From a virus: a stretch of 64,000 nucleotides of DNA. The notes beneath the pieces are model-generated. The model saw nothing but the letters and a program-made list of their open reading frames with translations, was not told the DNA's origin and did not search any database. Location: IMG/VR virus record IMGVR_UViG_3300045971_000528, positions 1 to 64,000 of that record; one strand, written 5' to 3'. Positions 22,111 to 29,058 of this stretch are shown piece after piece. The stretch's first letter is position 1. Each line of letters starts with the position of its first letter. A program made the translations under genes and the position numbers.

Positions 22111-22184
22111 GGTACCCACTACTGGAGTTGAACCAGTCGCCTCTTCGATGTCAACGAAGCGTTCTACCGATGAACTAAGTGGGT
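22111..22184 (-). tRNA. tRNA-Val(GAC)
   Basis: Acceptor ACCCACT/AGTGGGT, stem CTTCG/CGAAG, loop TTGACAT giving GAC, T arm ACTGG/CCAGT, encoded CCA. Its 5' end overlaps the last codons of the 22.2 kb endonuclease gene by 10 nt. Confidence 0.88.
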
Positions 22185-22834
22185 GATGTTCTTGTGAAAC
22201 ACTTTTCGAGTGTATCTGGAAAGTATCTCTTCATCCATCCGTGGATCTTCTGTGGTTTCATCCCAAGAAGATCTGCGGCCTGCTGAACCCATCCGAACTT
22301 GCTAAAGTCGATGTTCGCTTGAACTAACTTCTTCATTCGCTGTTCGGCGATGTTCTGGCGTTTCTGTTCAACTGGAAGATGAACTGGTTTTCTAACTGCT
22401 TCGACGAAAACATTCAGATCCCTATCCTTCGAGAGGAGAAACTTCTGAAAGTCGTCAAGGCACTGTTGTGTATCCTTGTAAAGACGCTGCCATTCGATGC
22501 GATAAACGCTCCACCCTTTGGTGTTCAAGAACTTATCTCTGATCGCATCCTTTTGGGTCTGTCCATCACGACGATGTTGACATCCGTCGATCTCAAGATC
22601 GACCATAAACTCGGCGAATGCGAAGTCTAAGAAATACTTGCCACATCGTTGTTGTTCGATAACGAGAACGCCTTTGAACCGTTGATCCTCAGACAGAACT
22701 TTTCGGAACCAACGCTCTGGATAACTCGATCGAGTCAGATCCTGGTTCTTGTGCGCCCATCCTGGGTGTCTGCCTTCAGCATGCGCCGCCTTCTGTTTTT
22801 CCGACAACTTTCGGCGGGTTTCTTCGCTCGTCAT
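22175..22834 (-). CDS. Vsr-fold (EDxHD) homing endonuclease
   Basis: 219 aa. The N-terminus SEETRRKLSEKQKAAH is a NUMOD3-like DNA-binding motif. The centre reads DFAF..FMVDLEIDGCQHRRD...RDKFLNTKGWSVYRIEW, the Vsr/DUF559 nuclease signature of I-Bth0305I-type homing enzymes. GGAGGT and a perfect TATAAATA precede the ATG. Lies within the tRNA cluster and clips the adjacent tRNA-Val. Confidence 0.85.
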   Translation of the reverse strand: MTSEETRRKLSEKQKAAHAEGRHPGWAHKNQDLTRSSYPERWFRKVLSEDQRFKGVLVIEQQRCGKYFLDFAFAEFMVDLEIDGCQHRRDGQTQKDAIRDKFLNTKGWSVYRIEWQRLYKDTQQCLDDFQKFLLSKDRDLNVFVEAVRKPVHLPVEQKRQNIAEQRMKKLVQANIDFSKFGWVQQAADLLGMKPQKIHGWMKRYFPDTLEKCFTRTSPT

Positions 22835-22855
22835 TTCGAACCTCCGTGTTGATTG

Positions 22856-22863
22856 TATTTATA
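22856..22863 (-). promoter_or_regulatory. late promoter, exact TATAAATA
   Basis: Exact T4-type TATAAATA 21 nt upstream of the Vsr-like endonuclease start. Confidence 0.75.
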
Positions 22864-22878
22864 CGGAGGTTCGAATGT

Positions 22879-22958
22879 TGGACCGTCAAACAGGACTCGA
22901 ACCTGCATTTTCATCCATTACCTTACTCGACGTTCGTAGCGTCGGTGGCTATTGACGG
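22879..22958 (-). tRNA. tRNA-Arg(ACG)-like, no D arm
   Basis: 80 nt. Acceptor CCGTCAA/TTGACGG and T arm GCAGG/CCTGT fine; CCA encoded. CGACG/CGTCG with loop CTACGAA (ACG) follows only 7 nt after the acceptor, so the D arm is missing, and a 21-nt segment fills the variable region. Confidence 0.55.
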
Positions 22959-22959
22959 A

Positions 22960-23035
22960 TGGACCCTCTGGCGGGACTCTAACCCACAACTGAACGTTCG
23001 TAGCGTTCTATGATCTACAGTTTCACCACAGAGAG
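22960..23035 (-). tRNA. tRNA-Arg(ACG)
   Basis: Acceptor CTCTCTG/CAGAGGG, stem GAACG/CGTTC, loop CTACGAA giving ACG. T loop TTAGAGT has A for the usual C56. Confidence 0.8.
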
Positions 23036-23041
23036 ATTGTT

Positions 23042-23115
23042 TGGTGCCTCAGTACGGAATCGAACCGTCTTCTCGCCCATACCAAGGGCGTGTACGACCA
23101 ATGTACTACAGAGGC
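23042..23115 (-). tRNA. tRNA-Thr(GGT)
   Basis: Stem CGCCC/GGGCG with loop TTGGTAT gives GGT; acceptor GCCTCTG/CTGAGGC with one T-T mismatch; encoded CCA. Confidence 0.85.
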
Positions 23116-23122
23116 TTTGTTC

Positions 23123-23198
23123 TGGCCCGACCTGTTGGTTTCGATCCAACCTCTCCGCGTTTTCAGCGCAGCGCTTTCACCAGATTAGCTAAAGCCGG
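23123..23198 (-). tRNA. tRNA-Phe(GAA)
   Basis: Stem CTGCG/CGCGG with loop CTGAAAA gives GAA; acceptor CCGGCTT/AGGTCGG; T loop ATCGAAA; encoded CCA. Confidence 0.88.
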
Positions 23199-23204
23199 TT
23201 TGTT

Positions 23205-23279
23205 TGGCACCGTGTACGAGAATCGAACTCGTTTTCCCGCGCTGAGAACGCAGTTTCCTATCCAGTAGAAGAACACGGT
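23205..23279 (-). tRNA. tRNA-Glu(CTC)
   Basis: Acceptor ACCGTGT/ACACGGT, stem CTGCG/CGCGG, loop TTCTCAG giving CTC, G73, encoded CCA. Confidence 0.85.
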
Positions 23280-23285
23280 ATTATT

Positions 23286-23361
23286 TGGTGCGTCGCCAGG
23301 GACTTGAACCCTGACATGTCTCCTTAAGAGGGAGGTACTCTGCCACTCGAGTTCGCAACGC
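23286..23361 (-). tRNA. tRNA-Lys(CTT), second copy
   Basis: Acceptor GCGTTGC/GCGACGC, loop CTCTTAA giving CTT, T arm CAGGG/CCCTG, encoded CCA. Confidence 0.88.
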
Positions 23362-23368
23362 ATTGTAT

Positions 23369-23457
23369 TGGCAGAGGAGGTAGGACTCGAACCTACAAGG
23401 TCATTACAACCGTCTGCTTCAAAGGCAGATGCGTCTACGCGATTTCGCCACTCCCCT
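23369..23457 (-). tRNA. class II tRNA with TTG anticodon
   Basis: 89 nt. Acceptor AGGGGAG/CTCCTCT, Leu-like D arm (GGCGAAATCGCGTAGACGC), stem TCTGC/GCAGA with loop CTTTGAA (TTG, Gln codon CAA), and long variable arm GGT...ACC. G73 and the long arm are SerRS-type features; anticodon is Gln. Isotype uncertain. Confidence 0.78.
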
Positions 23458-23466
23458 ATAATTCAA

Positions 23467-23549
23467 AGACAACAAGTGGAAGGAACGGGTAGCCTTTCGG
23501 CAAATCAGATTTATGGTCAGATGAGATAACCATTCCAGTTCGGTTGTCT
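23467..23549 (-). ncRNA. structured RNA, Y-RNA-like family member C
   Basis: 83 nt closed by AGACAAC/GTTGTCT. Contains ATGGT/ACCAT hairpin whose loop begins TATC (GGTTATC at 23525-23531) and the hairpin GCC-GAAA-GGC. Ends CACTTGTTG, like member B. No CCA or anticodon arm. Confidence 0.6.
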
Positions 23550-23555
23550 ATTGTT

Positions 23556-23650
23556 TGGCTCCGTCGGAGAGCTTCGAACTCCCATATTACGCCCTGCGGC
23601 CTTTACGTCTGGTTAACAGCCAGGTCTCTTACCAGTTAGAGTACGACGGA
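23556..23650 (-). tRNA. tRNA-Asn(GTT) with 25-nt variable arm
   Basis: 95 nt. Acceptor TCCGTCG/CGACGGA, loop CTGTTAA giving GTT, U1-A72 and G73 as in Asn tRNAs, but a 25-nt variable region with a GCC-GCAG-GGC hairpin. Looks like a tRNA-Asn with an inserted arm. Confidence 0.78.
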
Positions 23651-23658
23651 ATTGTTCT

Positions 23659-23732
23659 TGGCGGGCCGTGAGAGAATCGAACTCCCACCGAAGGTTTTGG
23701 AGACCCTCGTGCTACCACTACACCAACAGCCC
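23659..23732 (-). tRNA. tRNA-Trp(CCA)
   Basis: Acceptor GGGCTGT/ACGGCCC, stem AGGGT/ACCTT, loop CTCCAAA giving CCA, G73, encoded 3' CCA. First tRNA of the cluster in the direction of transcription. Confidence 0.9.
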
Positions 23733-23785
23733 ATTCTTCAGACCCTGAACAGAGGCTGAAGAATGGACCCGCCGAAAACCGGCGG
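23733..23785 (-). other. two hairpins upstream of the tRNA cluster
   Basis: ATTCTTCAG/CTGAAGAAT (9 bp, 14-nt loop) directly abuts the tRNA-Trp 5' end, followed by CCGCCG/CGGCGG. They may be precursor-processing structures. No gene seen in 23733-23907. Confidence 0.5.
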
Positions 23786-23907
23786 ATCAAAAATACCATC
23801 CCTTTTTCGCACTCGGCAGCCTGAAGAGTACTCGGCTGATTCAAAGCGGTCATCCTGCTTGTATCCCGCTGGACTTTCTAGCGGCTTGTTCTACTTCCAA
23901 AAACAAA

Positions 23908-23937
23908 CCAGGGTCCTTGCTTTCGCGAGGACCCTGG
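23908..23937 (-). terminator. strong intrinsic terminator
   Basis: Perfect 10-bp stem CCAGGGTCCT/AGGACCCTGG with a 10-nt loop, followed on the minus strand by TTTGTTTTT. The plus-strand side is also T-rich, so it may act in both directions. Separates the 24 kb genes from the tRNA cluster. Confidence 0.9.
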
Positions 23938-23962
23938 TCTTTGGTTGTTTGACTGGAGCTTG

Positions 23963-24085
23963 TTAGGCTTTTGTCTCCCCGAAGACCAGGGTTGGTGTAT
24001 CAATCTCATGGCGTTCAAAGCGCACGACATTATTCTGGCGTTGCTGCCAGAACATCGTGGTTTTGATCGTCTTGAAGGTGAACAT
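23963..24085 (-). CDS. possible small protein (40 aa)
   Basis: 40 aa, basic, soluble. Lies between an early-type promoter plus a TATAAATA box upstream and a strong terminator downstream, which favours a real transcript. The ribosome site is weak (GAG). Unknown function. Confidence 0.45.
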   Translation of the reverse strand: MFTFKTIKTTMFWQQRQNNVVRFERHEIDTPTLVFGETKA

Positions 24086-24119
24086 TTGCTTGATCTCGGT
24101 TAGGAAGAATTCGTGAAGT

Positions 24120-24127
24120 TATTTATA
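24120..24127 (-). promoter_or_regulatory. late promoter, exact TATAAATA
   Basis: Exact TATAAATA 35 nt upstream of the 40-aa frame. Confidence 0.65.
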
Positions 24128-24172
24128 CGGAATCCCCGATTTGCATCAAGTGTTCCGTAAGTTGATAGAGCA

Positions 24173-24215
24173 ATTATACACTAGTCGGAGGCAATGTACA
24201 CAGAAGAAGTGTAAC
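24173..24215 (-). promoter_or_regulatory. early-type promoter
   Basis: Minus strand: GTTACA, 9 nt, TGTACA, 16 nt, TATAAT. Same three-part layout as the promoters at 6.0, 40.4, 47.8 and 48.6 kb. Would drive the 40-aa gene and possibly tRNAs. Confidence 0.7.
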
Positions 24216-24307
24216 AGTTGTCAGGACCAGTGCAGTGGTTTTGAACTGACGTTCTCAACCGATGATGCTATTGTAGTCTTCTCTGGGAAGACGTGTTGAC
24301 AGATTTG

Positions 24308-24326
24308 TAACCACACGCAGGTTACA
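24308..24326 (-). terminator. hairpin at the end of the first paralogue array
   Basis: GTAACC/GGTTAC stem overlapping the stop of the 24.3 kb gene. The rest of 24216-24307 holds one more hairpin (GTCTTC/GAAGAC) and no gene. Confidence 0.4.
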
Positions 24327-24861
24327 GGATGCCGAGCTTCTTGAAGGATGCCTTGGCGAATGCCACACTTGCAGAGTCAAGGGTAGATTTGCCGTTTTGT
24401 CGGCCCTCAGCAATCTCGATCTGTGTCCAGATAAAGTCGAGCACGAAGAGAATCTTGTGGAGATTCTCCATGATGACAGTGGCGTCTGCGACATTGGATT
24501 GGACTGCCTGTAGGGCGGCGAGGGTGCGAGAGATCTTCTCATCCTCGAACCAAAGACCTGAGTCCTCAAGTTGCCCGTTGCGGGTTGGATATGGCAGCAG
24601 GGATTTGCGCGTGAGTTGCAGCTCGCCTGCAAGTAGCTGAACGATTTGGAGAACGTGTTGTCCATCGGCGCCTTGCACTACCTTCCGCATGATGTGCACG
24701 GCTTCTTTCAGGGCTTCGACGTGACCACCTGGGCGAAGCTTCAACGACAGGAAATAACCTTCAGCATTGATCTCCTTCATCAGGAGCTGTAGCAAGCGCA
24801 CGCCTTCTGCTGGAGATTCCGCCTCTTTCGGTGCTTCGCTGATGAAGTCTTTGAATCTCAT
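24322..24861 (-). CDS. array protein, putative capsid-targeted (LKKLGI family)
   Basis: 179 aa, helical. N-terminus MRFKDFISE ends in ISE, fitting a T4-type prohead-protease site; the following APKEAESP is linker-like. The C-terminus AFAKASFKKLGIL matches the AxLKKLG ending shared with five neighbours. Start overlaps the upstream stop as ATGA. Function unknown; inferred to be packaged in the head and perhaps injected. Confidence 0.75.
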   Translation of the reverse strand: MRFKDFISEAPKEAESPAEGVRLLQLLMKEINAEGYFLSLKLRPGGHVEALKEAVHIMRKVVQGADGQHVLQIVQLLAGELQLTRKSLLPYPTRNGQLEDSGLWFEDEKISRTLAALQAVQSNVADATVIMENLHKILFVLDFIWTQIEIAEGRQNGKSTLDSASVAFAKASFKKLGIL

Positions 24862-25520
24862 CGCAGCCCCAACTTCTTCAGTGCAGCATTGATGAACTTG
24901 TAGCAGGCATTGCTTGGCTCGACGTAGTCAAGCTCAGCCAGAAAGTCGACAATTCGATTGACACCAGAGGAGTAGGCCTCGAGCGATTCAGCCTGCTCCC
25001 ACAGCAACTTGGCAGACTTGAAAGCTTCCATCACATGCGGAGCGAAGACGTATCCGGCATTCTCAACAGCGACAGCATGTTCCGACATGCGCTTGAGATT
25101 GCCGTCATGCGTGAGCATCGTAACGCCTTGTAGACCAGCAAGCATGCGACCTGCAACCTTTGCATCCTGCTTCCCGATTCTGGCAATCCTGAGTGCCTCG
25201 ACGACTGCAGCCAGCTTGTTGAAGGCCTGCTCCTTACCGAACTTGTGCTCGAAGCGCAGACCGAACTTCAGGTCCTTGGACTCCTTGGTCATCTGGTCGA
25301 GGTTCATCAGCAGCTCGAGCACGGCTGCTGGGGAGAGCTCTTCTTCATTGACGCGTGACGTCAGGCCTGTCGATTGGGTCTGGCCAATGCTGATGCCAAC
25401 GGTGTCTAGGGTGAGGCGTGGTTGTTTACCAGCAGCAACAGTGCTCTTGTGTACCTGATGTGACAGCTTTGCAGTGGCCGTCTTACTGGCCTGTGTTGCG
25501 CCGAGATCAGTCAGCTTCAT
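24858..25520 (-). CDS. array protein (LKKLGI family)
   Basis: 220 aa, helical. N-terminus MKLTDLGATQ resembles the array leader but lacks a clear LxE. The C-terminus INAALKKLGLR is the family ending. Overlaps both neighbours by ATGA-type junctions. Confidence 0.72.
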   Translation of the reverse strand: MKLTDLGATQASKTATAKLSHQVHKSTVAAGKQPRLTLDTVGISIGQTQSTGLTSRVNEEELSPAAVLELLMNLDQMTKESKDLKFGLRFEHKFGKEQAFNKLAAVVEALRIARIGKQDAKVAGRMLAGLQGVTMLTHDGNLKRMSEHAVAVENAGYVFAPHVMEAFKSAKLLWEQAESLEAYSSGVNRIVDFLAELDYVEPSNACYKFINAALKKLGLR

Positions 25521-26022
25521 TGTAGTATCCGATCTTCTTCAGGACAGCCCGGGAGATAGACTTGCGGTAGGTGTCTGTGGCGTTACGAGCTACAACATCG
25601 AGTTCGTGGATGGCGCCAATGAACATCTGCAGTTCAGTGACGTAGGCCAACAAGCCTTCGGTGTTGGCCAGTTGCCCAGCTGCGCGACGATAGATTTCGA
25701 GGTTATCGGTTGGCAAGAAGTGCCAGTCCGCAAGCTTCGTCAGGCCCGAATAGAGTTGACCACATGCATCTGACTTCACGAGCTTCGACAGGGCCTGGTT
25801 CACCTGTGACAGCGGGTATGCAGCAGCGGTTTTCGCTTGGGTAGTCCGACCATCGGGCGGCTCGTTCATCATCTTGATTGCGAGATCGACCAGTTCATCT
25901 TGGTCATTGATTGCCTTGGGCAGCTTCGTGTTCGAGTCGAGTTCAATTAGGGCGCCAGCAATCAAGCCCGCCTTGCCATTGTGCTTGAGCTTCCTCACTT
26001 CATGGAGCTGCTGTAGCTTCAA
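25507..26022 (-). CDS. array protein, TTG start (LKKLGI family)
   Basis: 171 aa. I place the start at TTG 26022: it overlaps the upstream TGA as TTGA and gives MKLQQLHEV, nearly identical to the leader of the 27.5 kb gene. LHE fits the protease motif. C-terminus ISRAVLKKIG is the family ending. Confidence 0.68.
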   Translation of the reverse strand: MKLQQLHEVRKLKHNGKAGLIAGALIELDSNTKLPKAINDQDELVDLAIKMMNEPPDGRTTQAKTAAAYPLSQVNQALSKLVKSDACGQLYSGLTKLADWHFLPTDNLEIYRRAAGQLANTEGLLAYVTELQMFIGAIHELDVVARNATDTYRKSISRAVLKKIGYYNEAD

Positions 26023-26597
26023 GAAGATCTCCAAGGATTGTTGCCAGCGAACCACTCATGTTCGTAGTGCTCGCCATGAGCGCCCATCTTGGCATCGTGG
26101 AGTCGATCACGAGCCATGTCGTCCCACATGTCTGCGAGATAGTCGTACATGCCGTAGTTCTTCTTGCCTCGACCACGGCCCATGACGTTCTTCTTGACAG
26201 CGAGATTGATCTCATCCATCGTGACGTCATGCTTGTCCATGTAGTCGTGCAAGCTGTCGATCGGGTCGCCGTCAGGGAAGGAGTTGCCGATGGCATTCTC
26301 GACCTCATCCCAAATCTCTGCGAGAGATGGGTGACTGAGCTTCTTCAGGCGGGCAGCATCGCGTTCAGCACGACGATCTTCACGTTCCCACTGTGCGCGC
26401 AGCTTTTCGTCTGACGACTTTTCAGAGCGCTCTGCGCGGGTAGATGGGATGTCGCGGCTGTTGATCCAGTTCTTCACTTCGGTCGGGTGTTCCCAAAAGC
26501 CGTCGATCTTGCGGAACTTCTTTGGGTAGCCCGACATGTTGTGGACAGTCCACGTTTCAACGCCTTGCATTTCCTTGAGGTATTCACTCAGTCGCAT
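26019..26597 (-). CDS. array protein, charged (putative capsid-targeted)
   Basis: 192 aa; in-frame ATGs at 26600 and 26606 are alternatives, but 26597 gives the leader MRLSEYLKE (LKE site). Very rich in Arg, Asp and Glu, with a long charged helix near residues 55-90. No family recognised; lacks the LKKLG ending. Confidence 0.68.
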   Translation of the reverse strand: MRLSEYLKEMQGVETWTVHNMSGYPKKFRKIDGFWEHPTEVKNWINSRDIPSTRAERSEKSSDEKLRAQWEREDRRAERDAARLKKLSHPSLAEIWDEVENAIGNSFPDGDPIDSLHDYMDKHDVTMDEINLAVKKNVMGRGRGKKNYGMYDYLADMWDDMARDRLHDAKMGAHGEHYEHEWFAGNNPWRSS

Positions 26598-26976
26598 CAT
26601 ATCCATCCACGTTTATCGAATCTGCTCGGTAGGTAGACCAGTTCTCGTCTTTGTTGCGCTGGTCTGGTCCATAGGCCCTGTGCTGTTTCGCGATTGCAAT
26701 GCCTGCACCACGAACAGCATCAGCCATTGTCTTCCGATATTGGGCAGCATAGAGCGTGCCATCAGACCGCATCACCACGGCAGCGAACATATTGTTGTCT
26801 TCGCCGTCATGGTCATCATGCACGTTGCAGTGACCGACATAGACTGGACGACCAGCGCCATCTTCACCCACCTTGCGTACCACGAACGTGTACATCAGCT
26901 TGTCCAGCTTTGGCTGATTCTTGAACGTCACATGGAAGATGTGGTTGCGGGTCTCGAAGAGGGTCTGCAGCTTCAT
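26584..26976 (-). CDS. array protein (putative capsid-targeted)
   Basis: 130 aa with leader MKLQTLFE (LFE site). The body looks like a small alpha/beta domain (YTFVVRKVG, RPVYVGHC). No known motif. Start overlaps the upstream stop by 1 nt. Confidence 0.7.
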   Translation of the reverse strand: MKLQTLFETRNHIFHVTFKNQPKLDKLMYTFVVRKVGEDGAGRPVYVGHCNVHDDHDGEDNNMFAAVVMRSDGTLYAAQYRKTMADAVRGAGIAIAKQHRAYGPDQRNKDENWSTYRADSINVDGYDATE

Positions 26977-27497
26977 TAGTCGCCGATCCTTCTAGCTGTG
27001 ATGCCAAGCTTCTTCAAGCCAGCACGGCAGATGGTAGCGCGATACTTTGCATCGCCCTCGTCTTGATTCTGGCGAGGGTCTGACCCAACTGCAATGTTGT
27101 TGAAGGCGCTAAGCAGCTGATAGATCTTCTTCATGTTCTTGACGCTCTCAATCATGTGAGCATGACTGGCTTTCATCAACTGCATTGCCTCTTTCATCTC
27201 CTTAACGCCTTCCAGCTCTTCGAAACTGGTGCCCTCAAAAGCCTCGAAGGCATCTTGAATGGCGTGCGTTTCTTGTTCTTTCCAGGTTTCGAGGGCGCTC
27301 AGCCGATCATAAAGGGAGATGGATCCCTCAGTGTCCATGTGCACATGAAATAGCTCGAGAGCAACCTTAACATCCTTGTTGATGTCATGCTCTTCCCAGA
27401 TCTGGTAGAGCGCTGGGTCCGAGTAGCCCAGTTCCTTAGCGAGTTCCCTCAGGAGGTTTCGCTGGTCAATGGTTTCAAAGAGTTGTTGAAGCTTCAT
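26976..27497 (-). CDS. array protein (LKKLGI family)
   Basis: 173 aa, helical, leader MKLQQLFE (LFE site). C-terminal ICRAGLKKLGI. First gene after a TAAATA promoter 22 nt upstream, supporting late expression of the array. Confidence 0.75.
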   Translation of the reverse strand: MKLQQLFETIDQRNLLRELAKELGYSDPALYQIWEEHDINKDVKVALELFHVHMDTEGSISLYDRLSALETWKEQETHAIQDAFEAFEGTSFEELEGVKEMKEAMQLMKASHAHMIESVKNMKKIYQLLSAFNNIAVGSDPRQNQDEGDAKYRATICRAGLKKLGITARRIGD

Positions 27498-27518
27498 AGC
27501 TGCACGTAGTTGTACAGC

Positions 27519-27525
27519 TATTTAT
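27519..27525 (-). promoter_or_regulatory. late promoter (ATAAATA)
   Basis: CATAAATAG 22 nt upstream of the 27497 start. Confidence 0.65.
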
Positions 27526-27535
27526 GGCCTGGCCG

Positions 27536-28066
27536 TCAGACCAAGATGATACCGAGCGGCAGATCCAACTTCTTCATGGTGGCCTTGGCTACAGATCGAT
27601 CAAAGCTGTCTATGTGGGGCAGAGTGATCTGCTCATGACCCATGGCAATGTCATTCAACCGACGCATGACGGACACCAGACGCGTCACGTTCTGCGTAAA
27701 TGGAATGACTGGCTTGCGGTACATCCGGAACTCGGCTAGATCATCAGATTCGGTGGACAGATCCAGCATGTGGACCGGAGATACATCACAGAAGCCAGTC
27801 TTGCGTAGATTTCTCAGGCAAGAGCGGGTTCCTGGGATCGATCGTGTGGTAACTAGATTGCGCAGGGAGCTAAGCTCGTCCTCGAAGTTGATCTGCCGAA
27901 CAGCGAAGCGGTGCAGCGTTGCGGCCATTGCGTAGCAGTCTTCAAGATCTGCACCCTTGACCATGACAAAGTTCCCGAAGCCCGAACCTTCTGGATGCAT
28001 CTGAATCCAAGCGGACCGAAGCAGATCGATCTCAGGACAGGAGGTTGCTACCTCATTGAGCTTCAT
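27536..28066 (-). CDS. array protein (LKKLGI-like)
   Basis: 176 aa. Leader MKLNEVATS lacks a clean (L/I)xE. The C-terminal VAKATMKKLDLP is a divergent family ending. ATGA overlap with the upstream gene. Confidence 0.7.
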   Translation of the reverse strand: MKLNEVATSCPEIDLLRSAWIQMHPEGSGFGNFVMVKGADLEDCYAMAATLHRFAVRQINFEDELSSLRNLVTTRSIPGTRSCLRNLRKTGFCDVSPVHMLDLSTESDDLAEFRMYRKPVIPFTQNVTRLVSVMRRLNDIAMGHEQITLPHIDSFDRSVAKATMKKLDLPLGIILV

Positions 28067-28584
28067 ACTGGGATCCCCAGGGCCTTGAGTGCAGCCTTGG
28101 CGATGGTCTGCTCGTACTTGTCATGGACACCATGCTTGTTTTCGGCGTACTTTACGAGTGACATGATGTAGTCGAGGGCGTGCCGCAAGCCGATGGCGAT
28201 ACGCTGAATCTCAGGGCGTGGATACTTGCCAAGAATCTCGTCTTCCTTGTACATCTTGGCAACCAACGGCCAGTACTGGAAGCGATAGACTTCCACATCA
28301 TCACGTTGACGGCTCTGCCACCATGAAGAGGGCCGAATCTTGGTAGGTTTGTGGATCCGTGAACTACCAGCCAGTCGAATCAAGCCACATTGGTAGGACG
28401 TTGCCATGCCAGCGCCGAGAGCTGAGTTGTTGTTCTTGTACTTCTCGACAACCTCGACGGCGTACTCCATGATGGCTTTGGAGTGCTTACCCAATGCCGG
28501 CATGGGAATATCGTAGCCGCACTCCTCAACCGCTTGTCGGACGAACTTCTCTAGATCGGGAATGACGATGTCTTCAAGGAGCAT
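28063..28584 (-). CDS. array protein (LKKLGI family)
   Basis: 173 aa, helical. Leader MLLEDIVIPD contains LLE. C-terminus IAKAALKALGIPV is the family ending. A TAAATA box ends 4 nt before the ATG. Confidence 0.7.
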   Translation of the reverse strand: MLLEDIVIPDLEKFVRQAVEECGYDIPMPALGKHSKAIMEYAVEVVEKYKNNNSALGAGMATSYQCGLIRLAGSSRIHKPTKIRPSSWWQSRQRDDVEVYRFQYWPLVAKMYKEDEILGKYPRPEIQRIAIGLRHALDYIMSLVKYAENKHGVHDKYEQTIAKAALKALGIPV

Positions 28585-28588
28585 CAGC

Positions 28589-28594
28589 TATTTA
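28589..28594 (-). promoter_or_regulatory. late-type box 4 nt before ATG
   Basis: GTAAATAGCTG then ATG; same N4 spacing as at 17.95, 46.1 and 60.2 kb. Confidence 0.45.
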
Positions 28595-28846
28595 CAGCGG
28601 ACGTAGCCCTTTGCTCTCGAGATACCGGGTCAATTCGAAGATGTCCCGCATCCGAGTGCCGTCTTCGGCAGTCAGACAGCAACTACCAGACGGGTTGAAC
28701 CTGCCCTTGGTGTGCAACGCCATCTCCTTGACACCAACGACGGAGTCCGGCTCCTTGAAGCCGAGGTAATGGAGGGTGAGCAACATGGCCTGAACTTCAG
28801 GCGCTTGCCACAGGGTGGCGTGCGTGAGATAGAGGGAGAATTTCAT
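28592..28846 (-). CDS. hypothetical protein (84 aa)
   Basis: 84 aa from ATG 28846, which overlaps the upstream stop as ATGA. Leader MKFSLYLTHATLW differs from the array motif. Not recognised. Confidence 0.65.
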   Translation of the reverse strand: MKFSLYLTHATLWQAPEVQAMLLTLHYLGFKEPDSVVGVKEMALHTKGRFNPSGSCCLTAEDGTRMRDIFELTRYLESKGLRPL

Positions 28847-29058
28847 CAGTCGAGCAGTTTCTGGGTTGGGCGGCACTTCAGGCCATGCCTTGTGGCGAGG
28901 TTGTCCATGTGCTGCTCTGCTTCTTCTCGCGTTTCAAAACGTGCCATTGAAGCGATGTCCCATTCATCGTACTCCCAAGTGTAGACCTGAGCGACACTGA
29001 GTTGGGACCGATCACCACGTGGGTAGATGACCATGTAGGCGAGATCAGTTGACATCAT
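28846..29058 (-). CDS. hypothetical protein (70 aa)
   Basis: 70 aa, starting at ATG 29058 in an ATGATGA junction with the upstream membrane gene. A beta-rich start (LAYMVIYPRG) is followed by a helix with EEAEQHMD. Not recognised. Confidence 0.62.
   Translation of the reverse strand: MMSTDLAYMVIYPRGDRSQLSVAQVYTWEYDEWDIASMARFETREEAEQHMDNLATRHGLKCRPTQKLLD

Noticed and set aside
17476-23732. tRNA cluster as a prophage attachment site or integrated element
   Set aside because: No integrase, no direct repeats at the cluster borders and phage genes on both sides; it is part of the phage genome.
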